From: JAHDHW01 sp965277415
Lineage (GTDB): Bacteria; Bacteroidota; Bacteroidia; Chitinophagales; Saprospiraceae
Direction: 5' to 3'
Assembly (NCBI GenBank): GCA_965277415.1
Contig: CBDICS010000035.1
Location: forward strand, 29,294 to 93,293
Length of the DNA stretch: 64,000 nt
In this document: piece after piece, positions 1 to 9,040 of the stretch
How positions within the stretch are numbered: position 1 is the first letter of the stretch
How the letters are laid out: the number at the start of each line of letters is the position of its first letter
Made by a program: the position numbers and the translations under genes
The notes under the pieces: generated by a model
Databases searched by the model: none
What the model saw: only the letters and a program-made list of their open reading frames with translations
Told to the model about the DNA's origin: nothing

Positions 1-950
1 ACCCACTGTGTAAAATTAGAAACCATGTGGGGCGCGTTTATATTATTGTAAGCTTTTAAGAATTGTTCATTATGAGAATAGACGAGTCCAATTCTAAAAC
101 CTGAAGAACCAAAGTCTTTCGATAAAGAATACCAGAGATGTAAATAATCGCTTTGTTTTGCTTCCATAATATTAGCGAAAGAAATAAAATCAATATTGCT
201 TTTGTAATCTCCTGCTATATAAGGATGGCTTGTATTAATTAAAGACAAACCATAAATCTCATTGACGATTAAATGGATTTCATGTTCTATACACCAATCT
301 GTTATTTTTAATAAATTTTCATAAGTATACATACCTCCTGTAGGATTATCAGGATTAGTAAGTACTAGCATTCGAAATTGTTTGCCTTGAGCATGAATAT
401 CTTTTAAGCAATTTTCCAAAATAGAAATAGTCAGTACCAGTTCATCAGAAATGTCTACAATGTCTTCATGTGTGATAAGGTCATATCTTTCTACACCTGA
501 TTTAATTCCAATGTCTTGTGTATAGACCGGATAAGAAGGCGCCGGAAAGACAGCAACATCACCAGGGTTTGCTAATAGCCAAGAGCTCACTTCTATTACA
601 GGTGTCGCTCCTGCTGAACAAGCGAGCTGTTCCGAATCAATGGAGCATTTTGTTAGGAATGTACTAAGGAAGGACGCGACGGCTTTTCGAAAATCAGGAT
701 TACCTGTAGATGAGGTGTAATTTGATACCCAATCAGGGATTTCGTTTGTTCTCGTAATTTGTTCAATTTTGTCTTTTAATAAATGCCAGCTTAAATTATT
801 CTCTGCCATATTGAGAATGAGCGCGCCATTTGGATTATCAACTTTATGAAACAAATTTGTTTGAGCTTCTCGATAAACATCCATATCAACCCTTAATGCT
901 GTATTAGATGCTTTATCACCTCTATTAGAAATTGTTGTATTTTTTCTCAT
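1..950 (-). CDS. PLP-dependent aminotransferase, ACC-synthase-like (3' end cut by window edge)
   Basis: Read on the minus strand from ATG at 950; it runs off the window at base 1, so about 316 residues are visible. It looks like a class I/II (fold type I) PLP enzyme of the 1-aminocyclopropane-1-carboxylate synthase-like branch. Visible motifs are NMAENNLS near residue 47, LTNPDNPTGG (198-206), and YSLSKDFGSSGFRIG with the presumed PLP-binding lysine at about 278 and the conserved arginine at 286. The usual Asp-Glu-Ile-Tyr motif, whose Asp pairs with the pyridine nitrogen, reads Asn-Glu-Ile-Tyr (230-233). Substrate cannot be told from sequence; many bacterial members are ordinary aminotransferases rather than true ACC synthases. 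Confidence 0.82.
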   Translation of the reverse strand, partial: MRKNTTISNRGDKASNTALRVDMDVYREAQTNLFHKVDNPNGALILNMAENNLSWHLLKDKIEQITRTNEIPDWVSNYTSSTGNPDFRKAVASFLSTFLTKCSIDSEQLACSAGATPVIEVSSWLLANPGDVAVFPAPSYPVYTQDIGIKSGVERYDLITHEDIVDISDELVLTISILENCLKDIHAQGKQFRMLVLTNPDNPTGGMYTYENLLKITDWCIEHEIHLIVNEIYGLSLINTSHPYIAGDYKSNIDFISFANIMEAKQSDYLHLWYSLSKDFGSSGFRIGLVYSHNEQFLKAYNNINAPHMVSNFTQW

Positions 951-1056
951 AGTATTTTATTGACACATTACCCCCAAATTTGAGATCGCTCTATGCCCAA
1001 TATCATCTTCTTATTGGACACAGAGCATTGATCTACGTTCTCTCGCTATTTAATTA

Positions 1057-3297
1057 CTATTTAATCTTTACTCGTTGAGAAACTGCATCTAGCCAAACAT
1101 AGCTAAAGTTGGCACCTGCATTTCCATGACAACTCATACAACTTCTATTGCTAAACTGTTTGTTCTCCATACCTGCAATTGTCTCTTTGGTACAATACGT
1201 TGACATATAAGATTCAATTACTGTATTTCGTAAATACTCAGGAACCATCGTAAAACAATCGTCTCCGATTCCATTGTCCGCACAATTTAATGTATTGACC
1301 TTTCCATTGGCATTTCGTCCATTCAAAGGCCATTGTGCATCTACTAAGATATAATTTTTAAATGGAGAATTCCCTTCCTTTTTAATCAAGTTTTGAAATT
1401 TTTGGTTTTGTGTCGCTGCTTGTTCCTGTATTTTAACTAATCGCGTCAACTGATTAGGTTCGTCATTTAATTCTGGAGAAAAACGATTCAAATCTACATT
1501 TGGACAATTAGCGACCATCTTAGCACTAGGAACTAAGAAAGGGAGGTTCCAGCAATTCTCTGGAGCAGTTTTAGAAGTATCATAAAAAGTAGCTGGTATA
1601 CTGAGGTCGTCAAATGGCGGAACATTATCTTGATGTTCAAAAGTCATCCAAATCCATTGTGGTGAGAAATACGTTTTCCTGACAACATGTAAACCAATGA
1701 GCGCTACAGGAGCACGATAACAACTGTCTCGCTCGGCATCATAGATCAATAGATTTCGAATATAAAATTTTTCATTAGCCGCTTCGAGAGAAGGAGCATC
1801 TGCAAATTCACAGTCCGGACCAATACATAATTCTTTCCAGGCAGATTTGATTTCAATAGCGCCTTGATTGTATTTAGTATCTGTTCGATTATCTGGAAAA
1901 TCAACTTTGTTCAATTCTTGTTTGGGACCACTAGGTGTAAGGTTAACATTAGCTGCTCTATTAAAATTAGAATCGACCATAAACTCAAATTCTGTTCGAT
2001 TAAAAAGTACCTCATAGCGAACCTGTTTACGATTTCGATCCAATAAAAAGCCAAATGTTCCAGCAAAAGCCTGTCCTGTTTCATTCAAAACATCACGACT
2101 CTTGGTGCCCATAGTTAAAACCAATTCATCATCATCACATTCACAACCTTTCCCTGAAGGCGTAGCTTGAGCTTGATTCCATTTTTGTCCTTTAGGATTC
2201 CATCCGGGAACTTCTGGTTGGAAAACTTCAAAAGTAGGTTTATAGGTTTCCCATACTCTGGCTCTATTATTATCATAGTCAAAAGGCAATGTGGTATCTG
2301 GTTCTCCTCTTTGAGGAATATTATTTTGCCTTGCTTTATTGGGCCAGTTTAAAGAAATAAAAGTTTTCCAGGCATAGCAGTCAAACATTTCTCTCGTCTC
2401 AGCACCTCCTAATACATTAAAAACAGTTGTAGGATTGAAAGGCACATCGCCAGGAAGTTCTGGGCTAAGTTGGTTAGGATTACAATAGGCCTTTAGACTA
2501 TCTTTTAAAGCTTGTACATCTTGAGCACTAAGGACATTATTAATTAGTTTTGCAGTTCCGGCTTGTTCTGGCAAACGTTCACAGAGCGACTTTACCCCTT
2601 GTTGAGCAAAAGGATTTCGAATATCATTCAAGGTCCGTACGTAGTCGGTGTTGAAGGCAGGGGCATGACAATTTACGCAAAATGAATTCGCATTCGCCTG
2701 TACAGAATCATTAAGCATCTTGGCTTTTTTAGGAGGCATTTTTCTACCAGTAACCTGTTTGTGGAAACCATAAAACCAAGCACCACCGTAACAATCCTTT
2801 CCATTATAAGCCCTTAAACCGGGCGTCGCACAATAGTTGAATTTTGGAGCAGGCTTAAATAAAATTGTCAAAACTTCAAACAAACTTTCACGGGAGTTAA
2901 TAGATTTAGCAAGTGTATCTGACCTATAGTTTTCTTTTACTATAAAAGATCCTGCTGGAAAATCAAGGGGCTCTGCTATCACTTTACTGGTATCTAATAC
3001 TGTTGTTAAATAATCAAAAGCGATGTCATTAACATAGGTTCTTACCCACCGACCATGGACAGGAAGCCCAAGTCGTTTTAAAGTATCTGATTCGGGACTA
3101 ATGTTTGTACCCGGGAAAAAATGCCAACTTTCGTTGTGTTGATAATCTTGGGTTTTTAAGTAAGCGAGTACAGCATCTATATCTGGACTTACTTGAAGTG
3201 GATCACCTCCTGCATCTGTACAGCGAGAAAAAAATACTAAACTAGTTCCGGTAAATAAAAAGAGAAAAATGAGAAATGTGATTTTAGGCTTTTTCAT
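1057..3297 (-). CDS. Di-haem cytochrome c-like lipoprotein
   Basis: A 746-residue protein when started at the ATG at 3297. The open frame extends 30 codons further upstream, but only this start gives a clean lipoprotein signal: KK, a hydrophobic run, then FFSRC with lipidated Cys26. Two CxxCH haem-c motifs are visible, CVNCH (207-211) and CMSCH (720-724, 22 residues from the C terminus). Many further cysteines lie between them. The protein is probably an envelope-anchored redox or cytochrome-like protein; the large middle part matches no family I recognise. It stands alone: the flanking genes are unrelated and no electron-transfer partner is adjacent. Confidence 0.75.
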   Translation of the reverse strand: MKKPKITFLIFLFLFTGTSLVFFSRCTDAGGDPLQVSPDIDAVLAYLKTQDYQHNESWHFFPGTNISPESDTLKRLGLPVHGRWVRTYVNDIAFDYLTTVLDTSKVIAEPLDFPAGSFIVKENYRSDTLAKSINSRESLFEVLTILFKPAPKFNYCATPGLRAYNGKDCYGGAWFYGFHKQVTGRKMPPKKAKMLNDSVQANANSFCVNCHAPAFNTDYVRTLNDIRNPFAQQGVKSLCERLPEQAGTAKLINNVLSAQDVQALKDSLKAYCNPNQLSPELPGDVPFNPTTVFNVLGGAETREMFDCYAWKTFISLNWPNKARQNNIPQRGEPDTTLPFDYDNNRARVWETYKPTFEVFQPEVPGWNPKGQKWNQAQATPSGKGCECDDDELVLTMGTKSRDVLNETGQAFAGTFGFLLDRNRKQVRYEVLFNRTEFEFMVDSNFNRAANVNLTPSGPKQELNKVDFPDNRTDTKYNQGAIEIKSAWKELCIGPDCEFADAPSLEAANEKFYIRNLLIYDAERDSCYRAPVALIGLHVVRKTYFSPQWIWMTFEHQDNVPPFDDLSIPATFYDTSKTAPENCWNLPFLVPSAKMVANCPNVDLNRFSPELNDEPNQLTRLVKIQEQAATQNQKFQNLIKKEGNSPFKNYILVDAQWPLNGRNANGKVNTLNCADNGIGDDCFTMVPEYLRNTVIESYMSTYCTKETIAGMENKQFSNRSCMSCHGNAGANFSYVWLDAVSQRVKIK

Positions 3298-3396
3298 AAA
3301 TTGTTTTTTTGGGGTTAATAAAGACATAGTAAAATAGTAAAAAACTATGATGTTCGAAAATCTAGTGAAGTCGAAATTTATTTTCACATAGCATTT

Positions 3397-3562
3397 AAGA
3401 GTTTGTCTAAATTTTCATGATTGAGCGAAAGCGAGTAAATTTTGTTCTGAATGAGGCACATTTTGCAATCGGATGCGGGCAATCCGACGAAAAATTTAAC
3501 GAAATGCAGGAGAAAATTTACCGTTTGCAGCCGATTAGTGGAATTTTAGGCAAGCTCTAAGA
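3397..3562. repeat. Intergenic element with imperfect terminal inverted repeats
   Basis: The gap between the divergent cytochrome-like and HMG-CoA synthase genes is about 350 bases. Its ends, TTAAGAGTTTGTCTAAATTT near 3397 and AATTTTAGGCAAGCTCTAAG near 3543-3562, are imperfect inverted copies of each other. Between them are small dyads such as GAGCGAAAGCGAG and CGGATGCGGGCAATCCG. This looks like a MITE-like or structured intergenic element; no coding potential was seen. The 5' regulatory signals of both genes must lie in or beside it. Confidence 0.45.
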
Positions 3563-3644
3563 AAAAATCTAAACGAAATATTATTTTTAAACCTTTTTTG
3601 AACCATACTGTTTTTGATGGTTAAAGTCTAATAAAAACACCAAG

Positions 3645-5192
3645 ATGAATAAGACACAAGATACGGTAGTAGGAATAGACGATATGGCACTTTACGTCCC
3701 AAGTTTGTACTTACCGATAGAGACACTTGCAAAAGAAAGGGGGATCTCTTTTGAAAAATTAAATAAAGGCCTTGGTCTGGAAAAAATAGCCATCCCTGAT
3801 GTACATGAAGATGCAGCAACTATGGCTGCTAATGTTGTAGCAGAACTCATAGAGAGAAATAATATCAAACCTCAGGATATAGGTCGGATTTATTTAGGAA
3901 CAGAAAGTGCTCTGGATGGAGCTAAACCAACGGCGACTTATGTATTGGAAATGTTACGCCGAAAATATAAAAGTACTTATGGACTTGATTGCTTCCAAAA
4001 TTGTGATGTCGTAGATTTAACTTTCGCATGTGTTGGAGGGGTAGATGCCCTGCACAATACTTTAGATTGGGTTAGCCGGGATAAGGATAGAATAGGAATT
4101 GTAGTAACTTCTGATTTTGCGAAATATGAACTGGCTTCTACTGGAGAATATACTCAAGGAGCAGGCGCGATTGCCATGTTGGTAAAACAGAATCCTCGCT
4201 TGTTGAGTATCGCTGATCATATTGGTGTTGCTACACAGGGCGTTCACGATTTTTTTAAACCAAAAAGAATCTTTGAAAAGAGAAAATTGATTGATGAAGT
4301 TTTAAAATTAGCGGGGATTGATCATTTAAATGCGGAAGAAATACTTTCAAGACTTTCGGATTCACTAGAAGTAAACGGTATCCTTGACGATAATGATGAT
4401 CATTTGATTATGCATAAAGATACGCCAGTTTTTGATGGCCCTTATTCCAACCAGACTTATCAAAATAGGATTAGAGAAGCTTATTTTGATTTTAGACGGA
4501 AGCAAGAAGCTAAAGGTTTGTTATCAGAAAACGAACCACTATTGAATCGCTGGTCGCGAATGATTTTTCATTTGCCTTATGCGGCTCATGGTCGACGAAT
4601 TGCCTCTGAGATTTTTATGATTGATCAAAAAATGCAAAATGAATGGGAATCATTTGCAGGGAAAAATGACTTGATTGAACCGCAGGCTACGGATTTTGAA
4701 AACAGTGTGGACTTTGAAAAAGCTTATGGAAATTTTCTTAGATTAATTACTAAAACGGAAGCATATCGAAGTTTTTCAAAAGATAAATTAAGTAAAGCAG
4801 AAGCAACATCTAGTGAAGTCGGTAATATGTATGCCTGCTCTATATTTATGGCATTAATGGGAACACTCGAAGCAGATGACCTCGATGACGTAAATTTAAG
4901 TGGAGAAAAATTTGCTTGTTTTAGTTATGGAAGTGGCTCTAAATCTAAAGTCTTTGAAGCAGAAATTCAACCAATGTGGAAATCTGTAGTTAAGCATTTT
5001 CAGATTCGTCAAAAATTTGAAGCACGTACTCAAATTGACTATCCAACTTACGAATCACTTCATCGCTTACAAAGAAAAGAAAGTGTGCTGCCCGCATCTG
5101 GAGAATTCCAACTTGATAAAATAGGACAAGAACCTTTTAGAGAAGGCGCGAGATATTATAGTTGGGCTGTGGCGAAAGTTATGACGAATTAA
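3645..5192 (+). CDS. mvaS: Hydroxymethylglutaryl-CoA synthase
   Basis: Condenses acetyl-CoA with acetoacetyl-CoA to HMG-CoA, the entry step of the mevalonate route to isoprenoids; cytosolic. It is a thiolase-fold protein of 515 residues, somewhat longer than compact bacterial MvaS. The expected catalytic residues are visible: Glu87 in GTESALD, nucleophile Cys129 in DLTFACVGG, and His309 in FHLPY. The family motif VFDGPYSNQTY (262-272) and the glycine-rich FSYGSGSKSK near the C terminus are also present. No other mevalonate gene is adjacent. A related role in beta-branching of polyketides (PksG-type) cannot be excluded, but no polyketide genes are nearby. A strong terminator follows. Confidence 0.9.
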   Translation: MNKTQDTVVGIDDMALYVPSLYLPIETLAKERGISFEKLNKGLGLEKIAIPDVHEDAATMAANVVAELIERNNIKPQDIGRIYLGTESALDGAKPTATYVLEMLRRKYKSTYGLDCFQNCDVVDLTFACVGGVDALHNTLDWVSRDKDRIGIVVTSDFAKYELASTGEYTQGAGAIAMLVKQNPRLLSIADHIGVATQGVHDFFKPKRIFEKRKLIDEVLKLAGIDHLNAEEILSRLSDSLEVNGILDDNDDHLIMHKDTPVFDGPYSNQTYQNRIREAYFDFRRKQEAKGLLSENEPLLNRWSRMIFHLPYAAHGRRIASEIFMIDQKMQNEWESFAGKNDLIEPQATDFENSVDFEKAYGNFLRLITKTEAYRSFSKDKLSKAEATSSEVGNMYACSIFMALMGTLEADDLDDVNLSGEKFACFSYGSGSKSKVFEAEIQPMWKSVVKHFQIRQKFEARTQIDYPTYESLHRLQRKESVLPASGEFQLDKIGQEPFREGARYYSWAVAKVMTN

Positions 5193-5212
5193 GTTTTCAA
5201 TATGCTTAAAAT

Positions 5213-5255
5213 AAATTCGTCCTACTGCTAGAAGTAATAGGACGAATTTTTATTT
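5213..5255 (+). terminator. Intrinsic terminator after HMG-CoA synthase
   Basis: Perfect 12-bp stem AAATTCGTCCTA / TAGGACGAATTT (5213-5224 and 5238-5249) with a 13-nt loop, running straight into a T-rich tract. It lies 20 bases after the stop codon. Confidence 0.85.
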
Positions 5256-5264
5256 TTTATTAAA

Positions 5265-5400
5265 AATTTGGAGCTAGGTGATTTCGTTTGGTCGAAAAAA
5301 ATTAAGAAAGAAAAGGTTTACTAAACTACTCAAGCTAAAATAGCTCAGCTAGTTTAGTAAACCACCACCAAACGATTTCATTTAGAACCAAAAATTTAAG
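5265..5400. repeat. Long imperfect inverted repeat between convergent genes
   Basis: The core is a perfect 14-bp stem GGTTTACTAAACTA / TAGTTTAGTAAACC (5315-5328 and 5350-5363). Outside it the arms keep matching imperfectly: AAATTTGG...TTTCGTTTGGT on the left against ACCAAACGATTT...CCAAAAATTT on the right. About 135 bp can fold into one hairpin. It lies between the convergent HMG-CoA synthase and thioredoxin-like genes and may act as a terminator for the latter or be a MITE remnant. Confidence 0.6.
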
Positions 5401-5427
5401 TTCTTCTACAGAACCTTAAAAGGTAAA

Positions 5428-6231
5428 TTAAAATTTATTCACTTTAATAGTTTCAGCTAATGCGCCATCAACAGAAATTTTTACCATATAAGTACCTACT
5501 GCCAGCTCTGCCATAGGGATAGTTAACTGATGATTACCAGCAGACTTTTGACCAAGAATATTTTCATAAACCTTTTGACCGGCAATATTATAAATTTCAA
5601 CATTTAGTTTAGCCGTTTCTGCAAGATCAAATGTAATATTAGCAATATCGCTAACTGGATTTGGAGTCAATTGTACCGCATTGATTTGTGCAAAATCTTC
5701 TACACCTACAATACTGCATTCTTGTTTTTCAATGCCATAAGAAGCTAGCATGGCATCTACTGCATCATTTTCATAAGGCCAGATATCTTGTTCAACAATT
5801 GTACGATCAGGAGCAATCAAGATAATAGTTGGAAAGGCTACAGGACCATAAGCATCTACTACCTCACTTCCACCGCCATCAAGACCACTGATTACCGGGT
5901 GAGCACCAGCACTACCACAAGTATTTTCAAAATCTTCAGTCTGTTCTGTTGTACCATCAGCCTCCATACCAATGACAAATAAATCTCCGCCATTACATCC
6001 GTATTCTTCAAAAGTTTGTTTAATATTAGGAGCTGTAGTACAGCATGGGCCACACCAGTAAGCAAATAGATCTACCATTACATATTTGCCGGCATCCAAT
6101 TGTTCAAATAAATTGTGCTCTTCGCCATGTATATCTGTAACAGTAAAGTCAATAGCTTCAGTTATAGTTATTTGTGCAGAACAAAAATTAAATGCGATTA
6201 TCGTTAAAAAGAGTGTAAATAATTTTTTCAT
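5428..6231 (-). CDS. Secreted thioredoxin/TlpA-like protein with T9SS sorting domain
   Basis: 267 residues. An N-terminal signal peptide ends near FCSAQ (about residue 20). A TlpA/AhpC-like thioredoxin domain follows, with the redox motif WCGPC (Cys60, Cys63) and the cis-proline region VAFPT. The last ~75 residues begin QLTPNPVSDIANITF and end TYMVKISVDGALAETIKVNKF-like, a typical type A C-terminal sorting domain of the type IX system. The inferred product is an extracellular or surface-attached thiol-disulfide protein. Redox domains on T9SS cargo occur in Bacteroidota, but the substrate is unknown. GldM and GldN of the export machine are encoded in this window. Confidence 0.85.
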   Translation of the reverse strand: MKKLFTLFLTIIAFNFCSAQITITEAIDFTVTDIHGEEHNLFEQLDAGKYVMVDLFAYWCGPCCTTAPNIKQTFEEYGCNGGDLFVIGMEADGTTEQTEDFENTCGSAGAHPVISGLDGGGSEVVDAYGPVAFPTIILIAPDRTIVEQDIWPYENDAVDAMLASYGIEKQECSIVGVEDFAQINAVQLTPNPVSDIANITFDLAETAKLNVEIYNIAGQKVYENILGQKSAGNHQLTIPMAELAVGTYMVKISVDGALAETIKVNKF

Positions 6232-6454
6232 AAAGAGTAAGTTTTAGAACAGGTTAATTAAATGTATTCCAAATTTACACTATTCTTTTTTGAAAATTGC
6301 CTTATTTATACGGTATGATCAGCATATTCTTGACAGAATGATATATATTCATTGAAAATGAAAGTGTTTTTATTAACAATTTGCTTGTGTTTTATGTTAG
6401 AAATGAAGTTGTTTGGAATAAATCCAAGATTAATAATTTATTTAAAAAAAGATT

Positions 6455-6991
6455 ATGAAAGAAATTAAAGTTGCAACATTTGGTGGCGGCTGTTTTTGGT
6501 GTGTCGAAGCAGTCATTCAACGATTAAAAGGTGTAGAAAAAGTCGTGTCTGGATATTCAGCAGGCCAGACTAAAAATCCATCCTACAGAGAGATTTGTAC
6601 AGGAACTACAGGACATGCAGAAGTCATCCAAGTCAATTTTGACCCTTCAGTTATTTCTTATGAAGATTTATTAACTGTTTTTATGACAAGTCATGATCCA
6701 ACTACTTTGAACAGGCAAGGAGCAGATAAAGGAACACAATATCGATCTATTATTTTGTATCACGATGCTGAACAAAAAGCTACAGCTGAGAAAGTGTTAG
6801 AAAATGTAAAGACTTATTATAGCGATCCAATTGTAACTCAGATCGTACCTTTGGATGTATTCTATGCTGCTGAAAAGAACCATCAGGACTACTATAATAA
6901 TAATTCATTTGCAGGATACTGCCGTATAGTCATTGATCCTAAAATTAAAAAATTGAGAGATCAATATGCAGATAAATTAAAACCTGCGTAA
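6455..6991 (+). CDS. msrA: Peptide-methionine (S)-S-oxide reductase MsrA
   Basis: Repairs methionine-S-sulfoxide in proteins. The 178-residue length fits a single-domain MsrA. The active-site motif GGGCFWCVEA has catalytic Cys13 followed by Cys16; further family motifs are GYSAG, TGHAEV, FMTSHDPT and GTQYRS, plus GYCRIV near the C terminus with a candidate resolving cysteine. No signal peptide, so cytosolic. No MsrB domain is fused. selO lies 130 bases downstream on the same strand, separated by a hairpin array. Confidence 0.95.
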   Translation: MKEIKVATFGGGCFWCVEAVIQRLKGVEKVVSGYSAGQTKNPSYREICTGTTGHAEVIQVNFDPSVISYEDLLTVFMTSHDPTTLNRQGADKGTQYRSIILYHDAEQKATAEKVLENVKTYYSDPIVTQIVPLDVFYAAEKNHQDYYNNNSFAGYCRIVIDPKIKKLRDQYADKLKPA

Positions 6992-7110
6992 GGCCTCACA
7001 AAGCCCTTTAGGGCTGATCACAAGCGAAGCGATCACTACATCACAAAGCCTGAAGGCTGATCTCTTTTCCGCAAGCGAAGCGATCATCACATTACATAGC
7101 CCAAGAGGCC
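6992..7110. repeat. Hairpin-GATC array, copy 1
   Basis: A string of small hairpins, each followed by GATC: AGCCCTTTAGGGCTGATCAC, AAGCGAAGCGATCAC, AGCCTGAAGGCTGATC, AAGCGAAGCGATCATC. The same modular sequence returns at 26408, 27341, 40356, 47464 and 59948, always outside genes. It fills the msrA-selO gap. Confidence 0.75.
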
Positions 7111-7123
7111 AAACAAACAAAAA

Positions 7124-8695
7124 ATGAATCTAAACCTAAAAGATACCTTCAATAAAGAACTCCCGGCTGATCCCAATAGAACCAACACAAGGCGACAAGT
7201 TTTTGAAGCTGCTTTTTCCTATGTAGAACCCCGTCGACCTGGTGCGCCCAAATTGCTACATGCTTCAGAAGAAGTGGCAAATCTCATTGGTTTACAACAA
7301 AAGGATTTAGAGTTGGAAACTTTTTTGAATGTTTTTTCTGGAGGACAAGTATTAGCAGGTAGTGATCCTTATGCGATGTGTTACGGTGGACATCAGTTTG
7401 GCCATTGGGCGGGGCAATTAGGAGATGGAAGAGCAATTAATTTAGGAGAGGTCGTTCATAATAAAAAGCGGTGGGCATTACAATTAAAAGGTGCTGGCGA
7501 AACGCCCTATTCTCGAACAGCAGATGGACTAGCCGTATTGCGGTCTTCGATTCGGGAACATCTTTGTAGTGAAGCCATGTATCATCTAGGCGTACCAACT
7601 ACTCGTTCATTGTCCTTAATGTTGACAGGAGATGAAGTCTTAAGAGATATGATGTATGATGGCAATTCTGATTATGAAAAAGGAGCGGTAGTATGTAGAG
7701 TGGCCCCTAGTTTTATTAGGTTTGGAAATTTTCAAATATTTGCAGCCCGAGAAGATATAAAATCACTTCAGACGCTTACAGATTATACGATACGATATTT
7801 CTTTCCACAAATAGAAGAAGGCACCAAAGAAGGATATCTCCAATTTTATAAAGCAGTAGTAGATCAAACTTTGGAAATGATTGTACATTGGCAGCGAGTT
7901 GGATTTGTACATGGAGTCATGAATACCGATAATTTATCCATTCTCGGATTGACTATTGACTATGGTCCATATGGATGGCTCGAAGGCTATGATCATAATT
8001 GGACACCAAATACAACAGACCGTTCTCAAAAAAGGTATCGTTATGGACATCAGGCGCGGATTGCTTTGTGGAACTTAATTCAATTAGCGAATGCCTTATA
8101 TCCTTTGGTCGGAGAGGCTGCACCTTTTGAAGATATCCTAAAGTCTTTTCAATCAGATTTTGAAAAAGCATATTTAGATATGATGCGATCCAAAATCGGT
8201 TTAACAAAAGCAATGCCCGAGGACCAGGATTTAATTAGTCAGCTGGAAATTGTACTACATAAGGCAGAAACGGATATGACTATTTTCTTTAGACGCTTGG
8301 CAGATTTCGAAAAAGAAACGGATGAGGGAGACCAATTTTTAGAAGATTTATTAAATGATGCTTTTTATGAAAAGGAAACATTTAAGGATGAAATACGAAC
8401 CGATTGGAAAAACTGGTTCTCCAGCTATCAAAAAAGATTGACCTTAGAATCACTTTCTAATGAAGAAAGAAAAGTGCTAATGAATAAAAGCAATCCCAAA
8501 TACGTCTTACGAAACTATATGGCTCAATTGGCTATTGATGCTGCCAACCAAGGTGACTACAGTGTGATTCACGAATTGCACGAATTACTGAAACAACCCT
8601 ATGCAGAGCAAAAGGAATATGAAAAATGGTTCGCTAAGCGACCGGAGTGGGCAAGGCATAAGGTGGGCTGTTCGATGTTGTCTTGTAGTTCGTAA
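7124..8695 (+). CDS. selO: Protein adenylyltransferase SelO (YdiU/UPF0061 family)
   Basis: SelO is a pseudokinase-fold enzyme that transfers AMP from ATP to protein side chains and is linked to oxidative-stress responses. The 523-residue product has the family hallmarks YGGHQFGHWAGQLGDGRA (about 86-103), LKGAGETPYSR, RSSIREHL, and the distal HGVMNTDN and DYGPYG motifs. It ends in GCSMLSCSS. In eukaryotic SelO the third residue from the end is selenocysteine; here it is cysteine (Cys521), the usual bacterial form. msrA, another redox-repair gene, lies just upstream on the same strand. Confidence 0.95.
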   Translation: MNLNLKDTFNKELPADPNRTNTRRQVFEAAFSYVEPRRPGAPKLLHASEEVANLIGLQQKDLELETFLNVFSGGQVLAGSDPYAMCYGGHQFGHWAGQLGDGRAINLGEVVHNKKRWALQLKGAGETPYSRTADGLAVLRSSIREHLCSEAMYHLGVPTTRSLSLMLTGDEVLRDMMYDGNSDYEKGAVVCRVAPSFIRFGNFQIFAAREDIKSLQTLTDYTIRYFFPQIEEGTKEGYLQFYKAVVDQTLEMIVHWQRVGFVHGVMNTDNLSILGLTIDYGPYGWLEGYDHNWTPNTTDRSQKRYRYGHQARIALWNLIQLANALYPLVGEAAPFEDILKSFQSDFEKAYLDMMRSKIGLTKAMPEDQDLISQLEIVLHKAETDMTIFFRRLADFEKETDEGDQFLEDLLNDAFYEKETFKDEIRTDWKNWFSSYQKRLTLESLSNEERKVLMNKSNPKYVLRNYMAQLAIDAANQGDYSVIHELHELLKQPYAEQKEYEKWFAKRPEWARHKVGCSMLSCSS

Positions 8696-8785
8696 AGTTT
8701 GGTGATTATTTCTTTGGACCATGTAGGGTGGTTGCTTCTTTTAAAACAACTTCTATAAAATTATTCCAATTACAAGTAGCTAATT

Positions 8786-9040
8786 ATGAGTAAATTAGAA
8801 ATAAAGGGAAGTATTCTTGAGCTCATTGCCTCAATCAATGACAAAGAATCTCTTGACGAATTGAAGAAAATTATTAATGATTTTGTTGGACATCGAATTA
8901 AGGATTCAGATTACTGGGATGAATTAAGTGAGAAAGAAAAGAAAGAGTTAGAAATGGCAATTGAAGAAAGTGAAGACGAATCAAACCATATTGAACATGA
9001 AGAAGTAATGAAAAAGTATAGCAAATGGTTAGGAAAGTAG
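8786..9040 (+). CDS. Antitoxin of a RelE/ParE-type toxin-antitoxin pair
   Basis: 84 residues, very rich in Glu, Lys and Asp. The C-terminal stretch HEEVMKKYSKWLGK is typical of short Bacteroidota antitoxins paired with ParE/RelE toxins. The 3' end overlaps the toxin start by 16 bases, giving translational coupling. It would neutralise the toxin by direct binding and probably autoregulate the operon. The antitoxin call comes from context and composition; no specific DNA-binding fold was recognised. Confidence 0.75.
   Translation: MSKLEIKGSILELIASINDKESLDELKKIINDFVGHRIKDSDYWDELSEKEKKELEMAIEESEDESNHIEHEEVMKKYSKWLGK

Noticed and set aside
6358..6468. 36-codon frame with a hydrophobic start just before msrA
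   Set aside because: It overlaps the msrA start in another frame and has no supporting feature; too short to distinguish from chance.
6992..7110. Hairpin-GATC array as a CRISPR or tRNA-like cluster
   Set aside because: No constant repeat with spacers of 25-40 bases and no cloverleaf or TTCGA arm; units are 15-20 base mini-hairpins.
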